Of a stretch of DNA of 64,000 nucleotides, positions 22,186 to 31,990 are shown piece by piece (within the stretch, counting starts at the first letter, position 1; each line of letters begins with the position of its first letter). The translations under genes and the position numbers were made by a program. The notes under the pieces are model-generated. The model did not search any database, was not told the origin of the DNA, and saw only the letters and a program-made list of their open reading frames with translations. Source of the stretch: Aspidapion aeneum (lineage: Eukaryota > Arthropoda > Insecta > Coleoptera > Brentidae); NCBI GenBank assembly GCA_963576565.1, contig OY755042.1, positions 13,494,262-13,558,261 on the forward strand, given 5' to 3'.

Positions 22186-22923
22186 CAGCAGCGTAGCGTG
22201 CCCGAAAGGGCGGGGGGGGGGGGCGCCTCTGAAAACTGGAAAAAAATCTTGCGACAAAAAAAAAAACAAAGGTCATCATGTGTGAGGGGGCGGCCAACAG
22301 CTAACAAGGGCGCCTCTGAAAACTGAAAAAAATCTTGCGACTAAAAAAAATACTCTGCCAATATATGGGCCCCTAAGCTCACACTAGGTACTATAGTTAT
22401 AGTGTACGTATGAGCTAATATAACTAAAAACTGAAATATATTTTATTCAACTCCAGACTAAATTACCTTTTGTTTGATACCACACAAGCCATGTTTTAAC
22501 TTAAACTCAAATTTTTGAAATCTATCCCCACCCTTACAAAAAAACCAAAAACTAAAATGTATTTTGTTAAAGTCCGGACTCAATTACCTTTCGTTTGATA
22601 TCACACACGCCATATTTTCACTTAAACTCTAATTTTTAAAATATACCCCCACCCTTTTTTTTTAAATAAATTAAACTGTATTTTGTTTAACTGCAGACTC
22701 AATTACCTTTCGTTTAATATCACACACGCCATATTTTCATATAAACTCTAATTTTTGAAATCTACCCCCACCCTTTTATTTGGTTTGTGTTCGGTGGATT
22801 TTGTTCATTTTTAAATGGGACCATCTCGACCCAAGACCCAGCCTAGGTACCAAATTTCATTAAAATCGGCCAAGCGGTTTTTGAGTTATGCGCGTTGGTC
22901 GTTACAGACAGACATACAGACAC

Positions 22924-22958
<35 letters not shown>

Positions 22959-22959
22959 T

Positions 22960-22993
<34 letters not shown>

Positions 22994-23308
22994 GGCGCAA
23001 CAAAAAAGTTTCAAAATCATCTGAAACGCAAAGATATATAAAAATTTTTGAAAGGGGAACAACTTTCTTTTTCTCGAAAAAATTAGGATCACCATAGCTC
23101 ACACTACTATAGTATAGTATATGTGTGAGCTAAAAAAAAAAAGGTCTTCATGTCGTTAGTTTCTTTTAGCGCCCACTCAATTGGCCGTTGCCGGCCCGAC
23201 TTCATAACTTAATAAAGCTGGGGGCGCTTCGGCCACCAATGGGGCGCCACTACCCTCGGGGCGGGGGAGGCGACGAACCCCCCGCGCCCCCCCCACGCTA
23301 CGCCGCTG
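22186..23308. mobile_element. hAT MITE carrying a nested family A element
   Basis: Ends CAGCAGCGTAGCGTG and, inverted, CAGCGGCGTAGCGTG. The flanks are perfect 8-bp duplications CCAAAGAT (22,178-22,185 and 23,309-23,316). Removing the MITE rejoins the host RT frame ('VTKAQRSMER'). A sister copy without the inner insertion lies at 28,918-29,250. The inner family A copy (about 22,338-23,137) entered an A-run. Confidence 0.85.
22338..23137 (-). mobile_element. Family A hairpin-ended element, copy 2
   Basis: In minus orientation: 5' hairpin at 23,096-23,132, TCTCGAAAAAATTAGGATCA next to it, (CAGA)n at about 22,909-22,992 broken by CATA variants, and the 'GCCAAGCGGTTTTTGAG' module. Three or so 105-115 bp units with CTTTCGTTTGATATCACACA follow, then the 3' hairpin at about 22,376-22,415 and TACTCTGCCAATATATGG. 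No protein is encoded; DRQT- and CLSV-type frames are microsatellite artefacts. Confidence 0.8.
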
Positions 23309-23665
23309 CCAAAGATCAATGGAAAGACAAATGCTATATATATGTACACCCTATATCATTATTTATGAAAAAACTTTTGACATTTTTTTTTCGTTGGCCT
23401 ATGCAATTTGTTATGGTAAACAGCTGATAAATGTCAAAAAGTTATCTCAAAAATTATGATATGGAGTTTAAAGATTAACAGAAAATGGAATGAATGGATA
23501 AGAAAGGGATGTCAGAAGAGGAGTAGCAAAATTAAAATGGAAATTTGCCAGTCATAATATCAGACAGAAAGGCAATCGATGGCGCAAATGTATTGTAAAC
23601 TGGAGACCTTGGCAAAATAAAAGAAGTTGGGGAAGACCCCAAATGAGATGGGCGGACGATTTGAA
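23309..23665 (+). pseudogene. Non-LTR RT C-terminal tail (continuation)
   Basis: Downstream of the MITE the plus strand resumes the element. At 23,500-23,660 it reads 'KLKWKFASHNIRQKGNRW' and 'WGRPQMRWADDLKK', the C-terminal zinc/basic tail typical of these insect endonuclease-reverse transcriptases. The block at 23,330-23,480 is degraded. The segment stops at about 23,668, where an unrelated minus-strand fragment begins. Confidence 0.7.
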
Positions 23666-23667
23666 GA

Positions 23668-24690
23668 AACTGCTCTATCGCCTTTCTTGTGTAGAATAAT
23701 GGTTATGGATTCTTTCCAGTTGTTTGGGATTATTTTTTCTTTTAGTATTTTATTCAGGACAATATGGAGGGTATTAACTACAGCTTTACCACCGTACTTG
23801 AGCATTTCTGCCGTTATTCCGTCTTTTCCAGGTGATTTTTCATTTTTTATTTTCTCTAATGCTCTCTTTATTTCCGCTTTGCTTATTTCAGGTTGTAGCT
23901 CTGAGTTTATGTTCTTCATTTTTGTTTGGAGTTTCTTCATGGTCTCTCGTGATGGTTCCCTTTTTGTTTGGTATAATTCTGTATAGAATAGTTATGTGAT
24001 ATTTTTGATATCCTCTTTAACGTTAGTTTCTATGCTGTTAATATCCTTTATTTTAATTATCGGCCTTAGACATTTTATATTTCTGTTATTTTCTATAACT
24101 CTCTCAACTTTAATTTCTTGGCTCTTTCTTTTATTTTCTTTTATCACTTTTCTTATAGTTTTATTTATTTCTGTGTAATCTATAGATGTTCTTTTTTCCT
24201 TCTCTCTCGAGAGTCCGCCTTTTTTCCATCAGTCTCTTTATTTCTTCAGATATACAATTATCCCTCTTTTTATCTTTTTGTGCGATATCTTTTCCTACTT
24301 TGGTCATAGCTCTTTTCAGCGTGTCATTTATTTCATCTATATTTTCATTTTCGCATCCCAATTTTTGGGTTAGCTGTTCCTTTAGCCTTTCTTTGTATAT
24401 AGCTTTATTTTTTGTAAGTTTATTCATGTCAAGTTGTTCATTGTTATTATTAATTTTTCTGACCATCCTGTGATTACTGCCTGTTGTAAAGCTGTTTAGG
24501 ACTGTAACATCTCTAACGGTATTTTTATCAGTAGTCAGTATGTAATCAATTTTGTTTTTCGTTATTCCTTTAGGGCTGAGCCATGTCCACTTTCGTTGCG
24601 GTTTCTTTCTATGGAACGAGTTCGTTGCATAAAGCTGTTTTTCCTCTAGATAATTTATTAAGGTTGTGCCCCTGTCATTCCTTTGTAACA
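23668..24690 (-). pseudogene. APE-type non-LTR element: endonuclease end plus RT start
   Basis: From 24,690 the frame reads 'NDRGTTLINYLEEKQLYATN', 'WTWLSPKGITKNKIDYILTT' and 'GSNHRMV', the C-terminal half of an apurinic-type endonuclease (KIDYI and SNHR blocks). It then gives a charged linker ending at 24,161. A second frame (23,940-23,668) has 'SKAEIKRALEKIKNEKSPGKDGI' split over two blocks and 'IPNNWKESITIILHKKGD', RT motifs 0-2. It breaks off at 'SSNRPPISF'. The upstream part of the endonuclease is at 25,560-25,848, separated by an 870-bp insertion. Confidence 0.8.
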
Positions 24691-25560
24691 AAACGGGATT
24701 TGAATATAAATGATTTTTGCCATTTATAAGTTTTTAAATATTTTTAATTAAATAATGTTTTTAACATCAATTATATGCAAGACTAGGTTAAAAATAAGTA
24801 AAATTTATGGCAACTCCGGCGACTTGTTTTTAGGCATATTTTCAGGTCCGCTCTATTTTAATAAAAGTTGTATTCGGCTAATATGTCCTTTGAGCCACTA
24901 ACATCAAAATAATTAATATTCTGTAACTGGAAACAAATTTGCTAAATTATTTTCAATTTTTAAAAAACAATGTGTAATGTAACTATCGATTTTCTCCAGC
25001 CTTAAGTTCACGCATCTTGACTTGCGTTGGTATTTTGTTTCTTAGTAGTGCTTTGAAATATTATTTTATTTTTTAACATCAAATACAAACTATTCGTTGC
25101 CCTAAAATCGGCATTTTTAATCAATAATATATCCCAAACCTAAACAGTAATATTAAGTAATTTAAACAGTTGATTGAATAGTTTCACCTATTCAATCAAC
25201 GTTTAAAATATTTACAACAAATATACAAAAGGTTTATAAAACCTGAAAGTTTAAGAAGTGTAAATATTTCAATACAAAAGTTTAATAGTACAGAAATTTG
25301 ATATTTAAATAATAAATATAAGAAGTGAAAGTGTAAAGCTACAGGAAGAAAATTGAAAAGGTATGTATAGATTTTCCTACATTGTTTATACATTTGAGAA
25401 AAACGTTTATAGCATAATCTTTCTCCAAGAACCATCAAATTCCCTTTTGAGAACAAACAAGTAGTAACATTTAATGTTTTTATAATTTACATAAGTTGTG
25501 GCCTAAATTGATAGCTTACAACATTTAAGCCTTGGCCACTTCAGTTGACAGTACCACTAT
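24691..25560. other. 870-bp AT-rich insertion splitting an endonuclease reading frame
   Basis: The endonuclease reading 'DFGYGERCNRG' at the right edge and 'QRNDRGTTL' at the left edge are the same protein junction, so this segment was inserted (or two copies abut). The edges share AAAGG...GGGGC. It contains a palindrome, TTGATTGAATAGTTTCACC then TATTCAATCAA, at 25,170-25,200. No terminal repeats or coding sequence were found. Confidence 0.45.
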
Positions 25561-25843
25561 CACACTAAGCCCCTATTACACCTTTCTCCATATCCAAAAT
25601 CTACTATTTTAGTCTCTTGGATGTTCATCCTCTTACCTAATTTGGCATTGAAATCTCCAATTACTAGTGTCAGATGGGGGTTTTGTGTTCTTCCATGGCT
25701 TTTGAGATCTCTTCTCCTCTCATCTCATCATAGGTAGAGGTGGGGGCATATACCTGTATTACTTTAAGTGTATGGATGTGCTTACTTATTGCTTTATTGA
25801 TTATAAATCCTACTCCGAAGTTGCTATTATCTTCATTACCTAT

Positions 25844-25848
<5 letters not shown>
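25560..25848 (-). pseudogene. APE endonuclease fragment
   Basis: The minus strand reads 'GVGFIINKAISKHIHTLKVI', 'VYAPTSTYDE', then, after a frameshift in a C-run (25,676-25,680), 'LVIGDFNAKLGKRM'. GDFNAKLG is a core motif of apurinic-type endonucleases of non-LTR elements. It joins 24,690 downstream. Confidence 0.8.

Positions 25849-25910
<62 letters not shown>
25849..25910. repeat. (AT)n microsatellite, about 62 bp
   Basis: Uninterrupted AT dinucleotides lying between the C-terminal end of one non-LTR fragment (stop at 25,920, minus) and the endonuclease of another. It may be the simple-sequence 3' tail of the former. Confidence 0.85.
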
Positions 25911-25914
<4 letters not shown>

Positions 25915-25919
25915 CAGTT

Positions 25920-26555
25920 TCACAACGTTCTACGTCTTCCGATACCCAATCTCCACTCGTTTCTGTTTGCCCATAATTCATCATCTAGGCCTCTTATTCT
26001 TATTTCACTACCTATTCCTTCTCTCCAGCTTCTCCTCGGCCTTCCTCGTTTTCTTCGGCCAGTTGGTTTCCATTGTAATATTTGTTTAGGTAGTCTTCCA
26101 TCATCCATTCTTTGTACATGTCCGTACCACACTAGTTGTTTTGTTCTTATATCATCCACTAGAGTACGTTCACCCACTGTCATAATTTCTCTTATTCTTT
26201 GATTGGTAACTCTTTCTCTTTTTGATTTCCCTGCTGCTCTTCTCCAATAGTCCATCTCCGTAGCGGAAAGCATTTTTTCTGTTCTATCTTTGATTGGCCA
26301 TACTTCTGAGCCATATGTAATAATACTTTTTACAATGGTGTTATATATAAGCTTTTTGTTATGTTTTGATATACTTTGGTCCCAAATTATTCCATTTAAT
26401 AAAGTTATTGTTTTTCTTCCTTGTACGTTTCTATTTTTATAGCTTTGTCTAGTGTTCCGTCAGCTGTAATTTTTAGACCCAAGTATTTATACTCATCACA
26501 GGACTGAATTCGCTGCCCAGTATTTAAGATTAGATCCTGTTTCGTTCCATCCAAC
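25920..26555 (-). pseudogene. Non-LTR RT thumb/C-terminal fragment
   Basis: The minus strand reads 'QRIQSCDEYKYLGLKITADG' (RT thumb, YLG), then after frameshifts 'KSIITYGSEVWPI'. A 117-codon open frame (26,273-25,920) follows with 'RTKQLVWYGHVQRMDDGRLP', 'GRRKRGRPRRSW' and terminal 'GIGRRRTL'. These are the standard C-terminal blocks of insect 'endonuclease-reverse transcriptase' elements. It abuts an N-terminal endonuclease start at 26,576, so the middle of the element is deleted. Confidence 0.85.
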
Positions 26556-26575
26556 CTATCTTATGATATAGTATG

Positions 26576-27045
26576 TTACCGGAGTTCTTCTTTCAGTTTA
26601 TCTATTTTTTCGTCGGTATTCATTGACCTAATGTTATATGTTCCTATTGTTAGTTTTACTAGTTTCTGCTTTGTTGTTGTGCGTTGGATGCTTCTTCTCA
26701 CAAACGAATTTTTGCCTCCCCTAGATTCCGTGAAGCAGACCATAGAGGTGTGGGATTCGGAGAGTTTCCTTCCCACCTGGGGACCAATTCCTTTTGTTTT
26801 CAAATTCGCCATGATTTATCCCATTGGGGGGTATTGGCATTAAAACACCACGCTTGCCAGGCGTGTTGGTGGTTTATATTCAGCCACCCAATCTGGGACA
26901 GGAGCTGTTGGCAGCCGCTCATTATGAGTCAGATGCTGTTGTGTTTTTTATTTTCTATTTTGCCCAAAAAGAAGGGTTGCCACCTATGTTCGCCGTACCG
27001 AGGTCCTTCCTCTCCGCCTTTCATACCGGTGTGGTATGTTATTAA
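26576..27045 (-). pseudogene. Non-LTR element 5' UTR and endonuclease N-terminus
   Basis: The minus strand from about 27,045 is GC-balanced leader sequence. It is followed by an ATG at 26,812 beginning 'MANLKTKGIGPQVGRKLSES' and continuing to 'KLTIGTYNIRSMNTDEKIDKL'. 'TYNIRS' is the first endonuclease strand (Asn of the active site). The frame ends at 26,576, right where the C-terminal RT fragment begins: an internally deleted element with both ends kept. Confidence 0.7.
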
Positions 27046-27049
27046 GGCG

Positions 27050-27180
27050 ATATCGTCAGCATATCTGAGGCGGTTCAAGTTTTGTCCGCTTACATTGATG
27101 ACTATTTCTTTCCAATCTAAGATTTTGAAAACATCTTCTAGGGCCTGGTTAAATAGTTTAGTAACCGAACGAAAACAAAA
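27050..27180 (-). pseudogene. Non-LTR RT palm fragment
   Basis: The minus strand reads 'LFNQALEDVFKILDWKEI' and 'NLNRLRYADDIALI', the YADD region. It is cut immediately after 'ALI' by the 5' leader of the neighbouring element. It is similar in wording to 21,700-21,830 and so the same family. Confidence 0.8.
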
Positions 27181-27729
27181 AATGATTTTGCTTAAAAGTA
27201 TAACATTCTGCAAAAGTGCTTTTTTAGTCAAAAAAAATCAAGCGTTTGGTTGATTGGAGTTAATTGCCAATCAGCCAAACTTAAAGCTCGCCCTCTCTAA
27301 GCTCAATTCTTAAATTGCGTAATAGCGTGATCACGTAAATAACTCCCTGTCAGTGTAATACCGCACATAAGTGGTTGTCTCAATTCTGTTAATCTCTCGA
27401 TCTGTACCAAATACAGCAAAAAACACCAGCAGCTTTTTTTTCGGTTGGCTTTAAAATATTAATGCCATAATGTCAAATGGCAATTAAAGCCTTAGCTGAA
27501 ACGGGCAGAGAATGTGTAATAGATTCTTTAAGAACTATGAACCTACCACTTGGGCACCCACTGAGGTGCGTTTGAAAATAAAAGGCGAAGGTAAGGTGAT
27601 GGTAGGGCACGGCGATATTGATGATGTCATCGAAAAGGCAAAATTACTCTAGGTAAATATCGCTTATGGATTATTAACACATGATTTAAACTTTTTAACT
27701 TTATTTTAGTTTGAGAATTTGTAGGTTTT
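27181..27729. other. Unassigned sequence
   Basis: Mostly featureless. Plus strand 27,520-27,650 has a short coding-like stretch ending 'GHGDIDDVIEKAKLL' and a stop, which I cannot assign. Confidence 0.35.
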
Positions 27730-28235
27730 TAGCCAAGTTAAAAAACATTTCCAAACTAGTAAGCACCTGTAATTGTGAAATGTGTATTGGAGAACTTCGC
27801 TATACTTTTATTTCAATTATTTTTACGGAATACCGTAATTGGCTTTTTTTTCATAAAATGTTGTTATGATTTCATTCGTTTTTTTAATTATTTGGATAAT
27901 ATTTGCGTTGTAGAGTAGTAAAATATATTGTTAAAAAACTTTTGCGATGTGTTATTTGGAGAGCTTTTATCCTTTTTAGTTTTTCTTTTGAAATGAATAA
28001 CAATCTATTTCTATCAATTTGTCCTGGGGGAGGGGAATTTACAGTTTTTTGCCAGCTTGCCAAATCCCAGCTTTCTATCACCTCTGGAAGCGGGCAATAA
28101 TAATTTTATATAATTTAACATGTATAGGGTAAGGAAGTAAATTCAGATTTTTTAATATTTTCCTGTAGTTTTATCATACTTCCTATCAGTCTGCTAAATC
28201 TCACTTCTCTCTAAGTTTCTGGAAGTAGGTAATGT
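27730..28235 (+). repeat. Family D repeat, second locus (one arm plus downstream part)
   Basis: 27,745-27,875 matches the right arm of the foldback at 8,060-8,205. 27,875-28,235 matches 55,065-55,300, including 'GTAGTTTTATCATACTTCC' and 'TTTCTGGAAGTAGG'. Non-coding. Confidence 0.55.
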
Positions 28236-28363
28236 TTATGATGATGATGATTCATATGTGAGTGAGCCTTGCAGCCCTTCCACTGCGACAACCAGTGGGT
28301 TGTGGCTCACTTTTAAGTGGTTTCTCACCACTGTATGCCTAATCTTTCAAAAAGGTTGGCTAT

Positions 28364-28562
28364 CTATTTACGTGAGACACTGTTCAGACCTTCTGAATCA
28401 ATCTGAGGTTTACCGAGAGTGTTCTGACGTAAACGTGCATTAGCCGGACATTCGCACAGTACATGTCTGACGAATTCGTCATCCTCCATACAGACTCTAC
28501 ATTCGGTCTCTTCTGTTAGTCCCATTCTGTGTATGGGTACTGTCTGGAAAGTCCAACGTTCC
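28364..28562 (-). pseudogene. RNase-H-class LINE C-terminal zinc-knuckle fragment
   Basis: The minus strand reads 'RWTFQTVPIHRMGLTEETEC', then 'CRVCMEDDEFVRHVLCECP', 'ANARLRQNTLGKP' and a stop at 28,364. A C-x2-C...H-x3-C block after a 'GLTEE' segment is typical of the tail following RNase H in I/R1/Jockey-like elements. It is a different class from the RT fragments upstream. Only the last about 65 codons remain. Confidence 0.65.
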
Positions 28563-28582
28563 TGGCTCTATGTTTGTGTTTT

Positions 28583-29325
28583 TACCTTCCTAGCCCGCGT
28601 AGCAATGGCTAGAGAAGGTATTATTTTCGACGATAATGCCAAAAATGTATGTTGACCTATCCTAGCAATATCGTCGTGATGTCTATCTGTGTGTCTGTGT
28701 CTGTGTATATTATTCCTGTCCGTAACACGATAGCTCCTAAACCGCTGAACCAATTTTCATAAAATTTTCAGGTAAAATAGTGTTCGACACTGTTACGAGC
28801 TGATTAGATTTTAGTCAAAATCCATTAATGCTAGTAACAGTTTTTTAAGAATAAAAAACTTTAAAAAATGCTAACTTTTTAAAGGGCATAGTACCCATAC
28901 ACTGTTTTCGGAATGTACAGCGGTGTAGCGTGGGGGGTTCGTCGCCCCCCCCGCCCCGAGGGTAGTGGCGCCCCATAGGTGGGAGAGGCGCCCGTGTGAC
29001 TTATCGGGCGCCCCCTGACACATGAGGACCTTTTTTGTTGTTTTTTTTTGGTCGCAAGATTCGTGAGAGGCGCCCTTGTGACTTATCGGCCGCCCCCGGA
29101 CACATGATGACCTTTTTTTTTTTTTTTTTGGTTGCAAGATTTGTGAGGCGCCTTTTTGACCTTTTTTTGCCACAAGATTGTGCATCAGTTTTCAGAGGCG
29201 CCCTTTTTAGCTGTCGCCCCCCCCGCCCTTTCGGGCACGCTACGCCGCTGGGAATGTAGTAGACTAGATTTTGTAGGAGCTTTAGTTTCTGAAATATTTA
29301 CAAAAAATGTTTTCAAGGCTAATAT
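28583..29325 (-). repeat. Family B interspersed repeat, copy 4, split by a hAT MITE
   Basis: 28,583-28,917 is family B in minus orientation, starting with the hairpin CCTTCCTAGCCCGCGTAGC/GGCTAGAGAAGG. It continues past the MITE at 29,251-29,325 with 'ATTTTGTAGGAGCTTTAGTT', as copy 6 does without interruption (51,945-52,010). Confidence 0.7.
28918..29250. mobile_element. hAT MITE, 333 bp, sister of the 22,186 copy
   Basis: Inverted ends CAGCGGTGTAGCGTG and CAGCGGCGTAGCGTG. Perfect 8-bp target duplication GGAATGTA (28,910-28,917 and 29,251-29,258). Internally it repeats a unit of GGCGCC(C), TTGTGACTTATCGG and 'CACATGATGACC' with long T-runs. Non-coding. Confidence 0.9.
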
Positions 29326-29980
29326 ATTATTATGGCTTTACTTGAAGTGTGATAATAGGCTAGCTAGGAAGGTGTCAAATCCGTCCTGGATCTATATATT
29401 TTTTTATAACTTTGCAACATTCATTTATTTTATAGGATTATAGTTTTGCGTTTTACTGTTTTTCTATCTTTTGTAGTAAACACAGTGGACCTTGCTTAAA
29501 ATATACACACCCTGTATCAAATTACTTTCAATTTCCATTCAATTCATTTATTAGTCAACGATTTACAGATGTAAATATGGACATTGTCAAAATATTTAAA
29601 CTAATTAAAACAAATTAAAACAATTCCAATAATAAAAAAAAACACTTAAATTGAAGAAAATGCTTAATAAACATAACCACGTGGTTTTAATTTATTACCT
29701 TTTTATGGAATTAGTTTTTCGAAAAAAGCTTTCCTTAAAATAAAATAAAATAAGATAAAAAATTAATTGTGCTAAAATACCTAGTGCTAAAATATTTGAT
29801 TTGGCTCTAAAAAAAAATATAGATTGTAAACACAATTCAACCTAATTTATTACAATAGTCTAAAATCTTGAAGACGTACATTAACTAATATCATTAAAAT
29901 AATCACTAACCGAATAGTAATACTTTTCTGCTAAAAAGCTTCTCAAATGTTTTTTAAATTTATACAGGTCCGAACGTCTT
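29326..29980. other. Unassigned AT-rich spacer
   Basis: No gene or repeat recognised. Confidence 0.4.
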
Positions 29981-31323
29981 CCCACTAAACACAAAAACGT
30001 TTTAATAATGTCAAAATAATGTATAATTTAAAAACATGTTGGATGTTAGTTCTAACGTCATATTCATAGTGAAAAAGAAGCTTAATAACCCGTTTTCTGA
30101 CGTTAGAAAAATAATCTTATGTTTTATAACGTTTTTTTAAAGTGTTTTTCGAACGTTAAAAAAATATTGATTTTCAACAGTGAAAAAGAAATGTTTTTCT
30201 AACATTGAAAAATAAATGTTTTTTTAACAATGAAAAAAATTTTTTTTTTTTAAATATCTGTAAAGGTAACATAAATAATGTAAATTCTTTCTATTTTGGA
30301 AACGCAGGGCAGCAACAGGCCGTTGAGGTTTTCGTGAACTCGACACTCAGTAAAGGCAATTCGGCTCGTATCTTCTGAAAATAAAATTTAAAATTCTATG
30401 TAAACAATAATTTTGTAGTAAGTGCCTCGCTACGAGGCCAAACAATTTATGCTCAAGTGAATACAAGGCAAACAATTTCAAGGCGCGTATTCACTTTAGT
30501 ATGAATGCAAACGAAGCATTCGTTTGGTCCCGCTGCGAGGCTTGCGAATTCTGCCTCAAATGAATACACGGCTTAAGGTCCGGTGGCTAATCATTCGCGG
30601 TGAATTGTCGCATTCCCTGTCTGATTAACTGTAACGTAGGTATGCAATATTTCATACAAAACAATTTTTTTACTTTTGTTTACTTACATAATTTTGTGAT
30701 GCTTCATTTAAATCACTGCATACATAATGGTTATTCTTTAACTATACCATCTTTTCCACACAACTGGTGTATATTCCTATCCAAATATGTATTCACTATC
30801 AATATTAATAATTGTGCTTTTTATTTGCCATGTTTGTTTCTACAAAAGGTAAATATTGTAACCAAAATTGCACAAAGCGTATCTGCTATCGACTCGTATG
30901 AACTCGCAGCGAAATGCAACTAAAAATGGCGATGACCCGTTCTCGTAGTGGAACTATGCGGCGGCGCCCTCTATAGTATCATTTTTTTTAATGTTTAAAA
31001 AACAAAACATTTATTAGCTTCATATATCTTAAATTCAACGTTAGAAATGAGATCTAGGAAAAACATTATAAAAATAACCATATATTGATGGTATTATTTT
31101 TAATGTTAGTGAAATTATGGTTTTTTAATGCTGGTCTCTTAACTTTAGTAAGAAATATATTTTTGGTAATGCTTTTACATGAAATTTTCGTTAGATTTTC
31201 TAAATTTTTTTTAGTGTCAAAAGTTGACTTAATTTTAACACAAATTTGTGTTAGACAAAACCATTTTTTTTTCAACATTTTCAACATTTATTTAACGTTT
31301 TTTACGATTTTCTGCTTAGTGGG
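29981..31323. mobile_element. Candidate DNA transposon, 1.34 kb, CCCACTAA ends
   Basis: Inverted ends CCCACTAAACACAAAAACG and CCCACTAAGCAGAAAATCG. Subterminal zones on both sides are rich in repeated TTTTTCTAACGTT/AACGTTA words. The middle (30,410-30,590) has palindromic GCCTCGCTACGAGGC and other GC-richer blocks. No transposase was found. CACTA-like ends hint at the CMC/EnSpm group but the target duplication is unclear. Confidence 0.4.
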
Positions 31324-31990
31324 TTTAATATGCTTTGGGAGTTAGTCAAAAGCGTTTGCACAAAAACTATGTGGACTCTCTCTATAAAGCTCCAGATTAA
31401 AATTTGGAATGCTAATGTTATTCCTTGAACGAGTATTATTGTGGTGATGGTTGGACGTTGCAAATTTGTGAGAATACTGTCTACAAAAAACAATAGATTC
31501 ATACAAAAGCACGCTGGGAACAGTTAATATATTATGATCCCTGAAAAGTGGCCTGCATTACTCTAAGGGATTGCAGCCATACACACGTGCATAAAAAAAC
31601 TCTGTTCAAATTATCCATTGAGGACTGACCCCAGAAAATCATATATATTTCTTCTTTCTTTCTTTCTACCAAAATACCTCGTCCCTAATAGGTTCACAGT
31701 TCTGTTTGTACTGAGAAATACGTGTTTTCTAATGGGAAAGAAAGCGGGAAATAAAAATGCCACCAATCGCTCTTTCTGGGACTTCTGTTGAATCACGTTC
31801 AATTTGCCGTAACCACAGCTTCTAACAGCCGTAATGGTGTTCGAGAACGAGACCGATTTTATCTGGAAACGCTTCAATCAAGGGACTCTTCGTCCTTGCC
31901 GCCGCAACTTGAACGTTTTTACAAGGTGAAGTTAGAGGTGATATGGAAAGCAAGCCTTAGTTTATTTTTTTTTTTAATTATTTACTCGGT
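31324..31990. other. Unassigned sequence
   Basis: No recognisable coding or repeat feature. Confidence 0.4.

Noticed and set aside
25670..25984. Open frame with an Ile-Tyr repeat
   Set aside because: It reads through an (AT)n tract that links two different retroelement fragments.
27520..27650. Short coding-like stretch ending 'GHGDIDDVIEKAKLL'
   Set aside because: Too short and not recognised; kept only as a remark in the spacer entry.
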